Below are positions 6,145-10,000 of a DNA stretch of 10,000 nucleotides, one piece after another. The notes under the pieces were generated by a model. It had not been told where the DNA came from. It worked only from the letters and a program-made list of their open reading frames with translations, and ran no database searches. The translations under genes were made by a program, and so were the position numbers. Origin of the DNA: Sphingobacteriales bacterium (GTDB lineage Bacteria > Bacteroidota > Bacteroidia > Chitinophagales > UBA2359); assembly GCA_016718845.1 (NCBI GenBank), contig JADKCK010000056.1:1-10000 (forward strand), in the 5' to 3' direction. Each line of letters opens with the position of its first letter. Within the stretch, counting starts at the first letter, position 1.

Positions 6145-8541
6145 ATGTCCGACCAACGACTTTACCTATTAGATGCCTTTGCCCTCATTTATCGAGCCTA
6201 CTTTGCCTTTGGTAAAAACCCATTAACCAATAGCAAAGGGCAAAATGTATCTGCCGTATCAGGCTTTATCAGCAATGTGTACGATTTAATACAAAAAGAA
6301 AAACCCACACACTTAGCCGTTTGTTTCGATTTAGGCTCAACCGACCGCGCCGCCGAACACACCTTTTACAAAGCTAATCGTGCCGAAACCCCCGAAGGCA
6401 TATCGTGGGCAGTGCCTTTTATCAAAGAAATTTTGCGCGGCATGGGTATCCCAATCCTCGAAAAAGAAGGCTACGAAGCCGATGATATAGTAGGAACCAT
6501 CGCCAAAAAAGCCGAAAAACAAGGCTATACCGTATACATGGTTACATCGGATAAAGATTTTGGACAACTTGTATCCGACAACATCTTTATCCACAAACCC
6601 GCCTACCTCAAAAACCCCGTCGAAATAATGGGCGTGCAAGAGGTATTAAAACGATGGGACATAGAAAACGTAGACCAAGTAATTGATATGCTTGGGCTAA
6701 TGGGCGATGCATCGGACAATATACCCGGCATACCCGGTATAGGCGAAAAAACTGCCAACAAACTACTCAAAGATTTTGGCAGCGTGGAGGGCGTATTGGC
6801 TAATGTAGATAAACTAACAGGCAAAGTGCGCGAAAAAGTAGAACAAGGACGCGAATTGGCAATCATATCCAAACAATTAGCCACCATTATCTGCGATGTA
6901 CCCATCGAGTTCGATGTCCATGCCTTCGACTACGATACCAAACGCGTAGATGCCCAAGCACTTACACCCATCTTCCGCGAATTAGAATTTAGAACACTCG
7001 GAAAACGAATAATCGGAAACAGCTACGAACTAAACGCCCCCGCCAATATCAACGAAGCCAATACCAAACCTACACCCGAAACCGTTAAACCACAAGCCGC
7101 CTCCGATTTTCAACTCGACCTTTTTGGTAACAACACCTCTGCACCCGAAGAACAAACCATCGTAAAAGCAGGTAAAAATATCAACAACACACCACATACC
7201 TATTACCTTGCCGACACCGCCGACAAACGCGCCGAACTGCTATCTATCTTGCTGCAACAAACCCTCGTTTGTTTCGATACCGAAACCACAGGTTTAGATG
7301 CCAATCAAGCCGAGTTAGTAGGCATGTCGTTTTCGTATCAACCCTTGTCGGCGTGGTATGTGCCAGTGCCAGCCAACCAAACCGATGCAAAAAAACTCGT
7401 CGACGAGTTTCTTCCATTTTTCGAAAACACCCAAATAGCCAAAGTAGCCCAAAACATAAAGTACGATATGTTGGTGTTGATGTGGTACGGCATCACCCTA
7501 AAAGGCACACTACACGATACCATGTTGGCACACTACCTGCTAAAACCCGAGCAACGCCACAACATGAACTACCTTGCCGAAACCTATTTGGGTTACTCGC
7601 CCGTACCTATCGAAGAGCTAATAGGCAAAAAAGGCAAAACTCAAATCTCTATGCGGCAGGTGCCCATCGACAAAATAGTAGAATACGCCGCCGAAGATGC
7701 CGACATAACCCTACAACTACACCATGCCCTACAGCCCCACATCGCCACCGAAAACATGGAAGCACTATACAACAACGTAGAAATGCCCGTATCTTTGGTG
7801 CTTACCCAAATGGAACACGAAGGCGTAGCCATAGATGTGGCTTTTCTAAAAAAATACTCGAAAGAACTTGGGGCAGAAATAGAAACACTTACCGACGAAA
7901 TTTACAAACTAGCAGGCACACCCTTCAACATCAACTCGCCCAAACAACTTGGCGACATTTTGTTTAGCGTACTAAATATCAACGGCGACCAAAAAAACAA
8001 AAAAACAAAAACAGGGCAACTCTCTACCGACGAAGAAACCCTAACCCGTTTGGCAGAAGAACACACCATTGTACAAAAAATTTTAGAGTATCGCCAGTTA
8101 GCCAAACTTCGCAGCACTTACGTCGATGCCATACCTTTACTTATCAACCCAAGGTCGGGGCGCATCCACACCACCTTTAACCAAGCCATAGCCGCCACAG
8201 GTAGGTTAAGCTCCGACAGCCCCAACCTACAAAATATACCTATTCGCACCGAAAAAGGACGCGAGATGCGCAAAGCATTTATTGCCCGTAGCCAAGATTA
8301 CCAAATACTTGCCGCCGACTATTCGCAAATAGAACTTAGGCTAATGGCACAAATGAGCCAAGATACCGCCATGCTCGAAGCTTTCAAAAACAAACTCGAC
8401 ATCCACACTGCCACCGCTGCACGCGTCTTCAACGTAAAACTCGAAGAAGTAACCAGCGACATGCGCCGAAAAGCAAAAATGGTTAACTTTGGCATCATCT
8501 ACGGCATCACTGCCTTTGGTTTATCGCAGCGCTTAAAATAA
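6145..8541 (+). CDS. polA: DNA polymerase I, N-terminal part (frameshifted)
   Basis: DNA polymerase I fills gaps and removes RNA primers during replication and repair. This part is 798 residues. A 5'-3' exonuclease domain spans about 1-290, with YLLDAFALIYRAYFAF, EADDIVGTIA, TSDKDFGQLV and GDASDNIPGIPGIGEKTA. A 3'-5' proofreading domain spans about 350-530 and looks active: Asp378 and Glu380 in CFDTETTG, Asp441 in NIKYD, and Tyr514/Asp518 in YAAEDAD. The polymerase domain carries motif A (Asp725 in LAADYSQIELR) and motif B (Arg774, Lys778, Phe782, Tyr786 in MRRKAKMVNFGIIYG). The frame then stops at TAA 8539-8541, right after GLSQRLK. Motif C and the rest follow in the -1 frame. Alone, this fragment would lack motif C and should not polymerise DNA. 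The missing information is a single A in the run at 8535-8538. In an intact gene this would be one protein of about 949 residues ending at 8993. Confidence 0.95.
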   Translation: MSDQRLYLLDAFALIYRAYFAFGKNPLTNSKGQNVSAVSGFISNVYDLIQKEKPTHLAVCFDLGSTDRAAEHTFYKANRAETPEGISWAVPFIKEILRGMGIPILEKEGYEADDIVGTIAKKAEKQGYTVYMVTSDKDFGQLVSDNIFIHKPAYLKNPVEIMGVQEVLKRWDIENVDQVIDMLGLMGDASDNIPGIPGIGEKTANKLLKDFGSVEGVLANVDKLTGKVREKVEQGRELAIISKQLATIICDVPIEFDVHAFDYDTKRVDAQALTPIFRELEFRTLGKRIIGNSYELNAPANINEANTKPTPETVKPQAASDFQLDLFGNNTSAPEEQTIVKAGKNINNTPHTYYLADTADKRAELLSILLQQTLVCFDTETTGLDANQAELVGMSFSYQPLSAWYVPVPANQTDAKKLVDEFLPFFENTQIAKVAQNIKYDMLVLMWYGITLKGTLHDTMLAHYLLKPEQRHNMNYLAETYLGYSPVPIEELIGKKGKTQISMRQVPIDKIVEYAAEDADITLQLHHALQPHIATENMEALYNNVEMPVSLVLTQMEHEGVAIDVAFLKKYSKELGAEIETLTDEIYKLAGTPFNINSPKQLGDILFSVLNINGDQKNKKTKTGQLSTDEETLTRLAEEHTIVQKILEYRQLAKLRSTYVDAIPLLINPRSGRIHTTFNQAIAATGRLSSDSPNLQNIPIRTEKGREMRKAFIARSQDYQILAADYSQIELRLMAQMSQDTAMLEAFKNKLDIHTATAARVFNVKLEEVTSDMRRKAKMVNFGIIYGITAFGLSQRLK

Positions 8542-8993
8542 AACGCACCGAAGCCGCCGACATCATCGAAGAATACTTTAAACAATACAGCGGCGTAAAA
8601 ACCTACATGGATCTAAGCATCGAACAAGTGCGTGCCACCGGCTACGCCCAAACCCTATTAGGCCGCCGCCGCTACCTCCCCGACATCTATTCAGCCAATA
8701 CCACCGTCCGCCAGTTTGCCGAGCGCAACGCCATCAATATGCCCATACAAGGCTCGGCAGCCGATATGATAAAAGTAGCAATGGTCAATATCCAACAACA
8801 AATCAACCAACAACAACTACAATCGCGCATGGTCTTACAAGTTCACGACGAATTAGTTTTCGAAGCACACCACTCCGAAATAGAACACCTAAAACACCTT
8901 GTTACCCAAAACATGAGCACCGCCCTACCCAACCTCATTGTCCCCATCGAAATAGGCATAGGCATAGGCAACAACTGGCTCGAAGCACACTAA
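8538..8993 (+). CDS. polA: DNA polymerase I, C-terminal part (frameshifted)
   Basis: The continuation of polA in the -1 frame, 151 residues starting IKRTEAADIIEEYF directly after the GLSQRLK end of the upstream part. It holds the end of the fingers and the palm: RRYLPDIYSAN, RNAINMPIQGSAADMIK, and motif C as VLQVHDELVFEA with the catalytic His-Asp-Glu. It ends NNWLEAH, a normal polA C-terminus. The first ATG in this frame is at 8607, with no promoter or leader of its own, so independent translation is unlikely. I place the boundary at 8538 because that is where the protein alignment would resume. Confidence 0.9.
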   Translation: MKRTEAADIIEEYFKQYSGVKTYMDLSIEQVRATGYAQTLLGRRRYLPDIYSANTTVRQFAERNAINMPIQGSAADMIKVAMVNIQQQINQQQLQSRMVLQVHDELVFEAHHSEIEHLKHLVTQNMSTALPNLIVPIEIGIGIGNNWLEAH

Positions 8994-9021
8994 CACCCAA
9001 GCATACCTACATCGCTCTATA

Positions 9022-9387
9022 GTATACGGTATACAAAAACGTTTTTGGGCAGATGCAGTACTACATCACCATTTCGTCGAGCAGAGTACCGGCAGATGCT
9101 CACCACATCGCCACATCGCTCTACGGTATACAAAAGCGTTTTTGGGCAGATGCTTCGCCACATCGCTATTTCACCACATCGCTATTTCACCACATCACCA
9201 CATCGCCACATCGCTCTACGGTATACAAAAACGTTTTTGGGCAGATGCTTCGCCACATCGCTATTTCACCACATCGCCACATCGCTCTACGGTATACAAA
9301 AACGTTTTTGGCAGATGCTTCGCCACATCGCTATTTCACCACATCGCCACATCGCTCTACGGTATACAAAAACGTTTTTGTGCAGAT
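9022..9387. repeat. Minisatellite with a roughly 70-bp period
   Basis: Five copies of a core that begins GGTATAC, continues with the 12-bp palindrome AAAAACGTTTTT (AAAAGCGTTTTT in copy 2), and ends, with minor variation, in GGGCAGATGC. The palindromes start at 9035, 9132, 9227, 9298 and 9368, so the spacing is 97, 95, 71 and 70 bp. Spacers are made of CACATCGC and CACATCGCTATTTCAC words; the latter is duplicated head to tail at 9159-9174 and 9175-9190, which explains one long unit. Copy 1 has a doubled GTATAC. The unit lacks stop codons on the + strand, so three frames appear open across it. That is a by-product of the repetition and not evidence for a gene. Confidence 0.9.
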
Positions 9388-9461
9388 ACACACCTATGCC
9401 AACTATGTAAGCCTATGTTTCTATGTGTTTCAAAATTGCAGTTCAAAAAATCTTACCAAAA

Positions 9462-9493
9462 TTAGGCGCTTACAAAAAGTAGCCTTACCTTTG
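9462..9493 (+). promoter_or_regulatory. Array promoter 1
   Basis: TTAG (9462-9465), 20-nt spacer, TACCTTTG (9486-9493). TTAG stands where the -33 TTTG of Bacteroidota promoters is expected. The spacer is of the GCGCTTACAAAAAG subtype, and the downstream segment begins CACCCGCTAAGAC. Confidence 0.7.
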
Positions 9494-9591
9494 CACCCGC
9501 TAAGACAAAGAGGGCTTATTGAACAGTATTTGCACCCAAAACTACTTGCATCAAAAGCCGTAAAAAAACTTTGCAAAAAGCTTTGCCAAAA

Positions 9592-9623
9592 TTAGGCGCT
9601 TTCAAAAAGTAGCCTTACCTTTG
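9592..9623 (+). promoter_or_regulatory. Array promoter 2
   Basis: TTAG (9592-9595), 20-nt spacer, TACCTTTG (9616-9623). Same subtype as promoter 1 and 130 bp downstream of it. The A-rich tract before the -33 region could act as an UP-like element. Confidence 0.7.
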
Positions 9624-9724
9624 CACCCGCTAAGACGAAGAGAGCTTATTGAACAGCAATCTGCACCCAAAACTGCTTGCATCAAAAACACTCAAAAAAA
9701 ACTTTGCAAAAAGTTTCGTCAAAA

Positions 9725-9756
9725 TTAGGCAGTTCAAAATAAAGGTCGTACCTTTG
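9725..9756 (+). promoter_or_regulatory. Array promoter 3
   Basis: TTAG (9725-9728), 20-nt spacer, TACCTTTG (9749-9756). First of the second subtype, whose spacer contains CAGTTCAAAATAAAGGTCG. It lies 133 bp after promoter 2. Confidence 0.75.
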
Positions 9757-9845
9757 CACCCGCTTAGGCAACGAACCAAACAGCAAGCAAAACGATGTTT
9801 GCAAAAAAAGAACTCAAAAAAACTTTGCAAAAAGTTTCGTCAAAA

Positions 9846-9877
9846 TTAGGCAGTTCAAAATAAAGGTCGTACCTTTG
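9846..9877 (+). promoter_or_regulatory. Array promoter 4
   Basis: TTAG (9846-9849), 20-nt spacer, TACCTTTG (9870-9877). The stretch from the A-rich tract through TACCTTTGCA is identical to promoter 3, and the distance is 121 bp. Confidence 0.75.
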
Positions 9878-9966
9878 CACCCGCTTAGGCAACGAACCAA
9901 CAGCAAGCAAAACGATGTTTGCGAAAAAAAGAATTCAAAAAAACTTTGAAAAAAGTTTCGCCAAAA

Positions 9967-9998
9967 TTAGGCAGTTCAAAATAAAGGTCGTACCTTTG
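9967..9998 (+). promoter_or_regulatory. Array promoter 5, at the window edge
   Basis: TTAG (9967-9970), 20-nt spacer, TACCTTTG (9991-9998). Spaced 121 bp from promoter 4, with a few substitutions in the A-rich tract. The start of transcription and the driven gene lie beyond the window. Confidence 0.75.
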
Positions 9999-10000
9999 CA

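Larger units (their letters stand above)
9440..10000 (+). repeat. Tandem array of promoter-bearing units
   Basis: A repeat unit of about 121-133 bp occurs five times up to the window edge, the first copy being 5'-truncated. Units 9759-9879 and 9880-10000 are both 121 bp and nearly identical. The earlier pair forms a second subtype with a 130-bp period. A full unit contains an initially transcribed segment starting CACCCGC, an A-rich tract with ACTTTG and AAAAAG, the block CAAAATTAGGC, and a closing TACCTTTGCA. The two subtypes differ between these blocks, while the promoter words and their spacing are constant, as if selected. I see no open reading frame here that looks coding. The array may continue beyond 10000. 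Confidence 0.9.

Noticed and set aside
7269..7967. A 232-codon frame overlapping polA
   Set aside because: It is an Arg/His-rich shadow in the +1 frame of the conserved proofreading domain of polA, with no independent start signals.
9028..9056. AAAAACGTTTTT as an intrinsic terminator for polA
   Set aside because: The palindrome has no loop and no GC-rich stem, so it would not form a stable terminator hairpin.
9022..9387. A CRISPR array
   Set aside because: The repeats and spacers do not alternate as fixed-length repeats with unique spacers. The spacers are themselves repetitive and no cas gene is present.
9045..9595. Three overlapping open frames with a repeated HRYFTTSPHRSTVY-like pattern
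   Set aside because: The repeat unit simply lacks stops in all forward frames. There is no promoter, leader, or non-repetitive protein sequence, and several frames encode shifted versions of the same DNA repeat.
9649..9849. Open frames in both strands of the promoter array
   Set aside because: They are short, Lys/Asn-rich translations of repeated A-rich DNA that run through promoter motifs, with no sign of coding selection.

Overview
The window looks like chromosomal DNA from a member of the Bacteroidota. Three independent signs agree. Two loci encode proteins ending in a type IX secretion (T9SS) C-terminal sorting domain. The promoters have the phylum's TAnnTTTG -7 element. The start codons are preceded by A-rich leaders rather than Shine-Dalgarno sequences. 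I cannot place it below phylum.

Layout. Positions 1-1308 (+) hold the decayed 3' part of a T9SS-secreted protein gene. It contains two related copies of one module, several frameshifts, a still readable sorting domain, and a small GC-rich palindromic insertion. A strong bidirectional terminator (1353-1389) separates it from the convergent FKBP-type lipoprotein gene (1409-2437, -), whose best start codon is a non-standard ATA inside a 16-bp duplication. Next on the same strand is a large secreted FG-GAP/VCBS repeat protein with a T9SS tail (2717-4918, -). Divergent from it is an omega-amidase-like nitrilase (5055-5867, +) with a recognisable promoter. DNA polymerase I (polA, 6145-8993, +) follows with its own promoter. 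It has all its catalytic motifs but is broken by a one-base frameshift just after motif B.

Positions 8994-10000 have no convincing gene and are built from two adjacent arrays. The first (about 9022-9387) is a roughly 70-bp minisatellite with five copies of a core. The second (about 9440-10000) repeats a unit of roughly 121-133 bp five times. Each unit ends in a Bacteroidota promoter of identical geometry, TTAG-N20-TACCTTTG. The window stops two bases after the fifth promoter, so the driven gene lies outside. The sequence resembles rRNA operon promoters of the phylum, so a tandem-promoter rrn leader is the leading guess.

The genes do not form one operon or pathway. They are housekeeping genes (polA, nitrilase, FKBP) mixed with cell-surface or secreted proteins. 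I found no defence system, CRISPR array, transposase or phage gene. The points most worth checking are the promoter array, the polA frameshift, the ATA start and the dispersed 14-bp motif.
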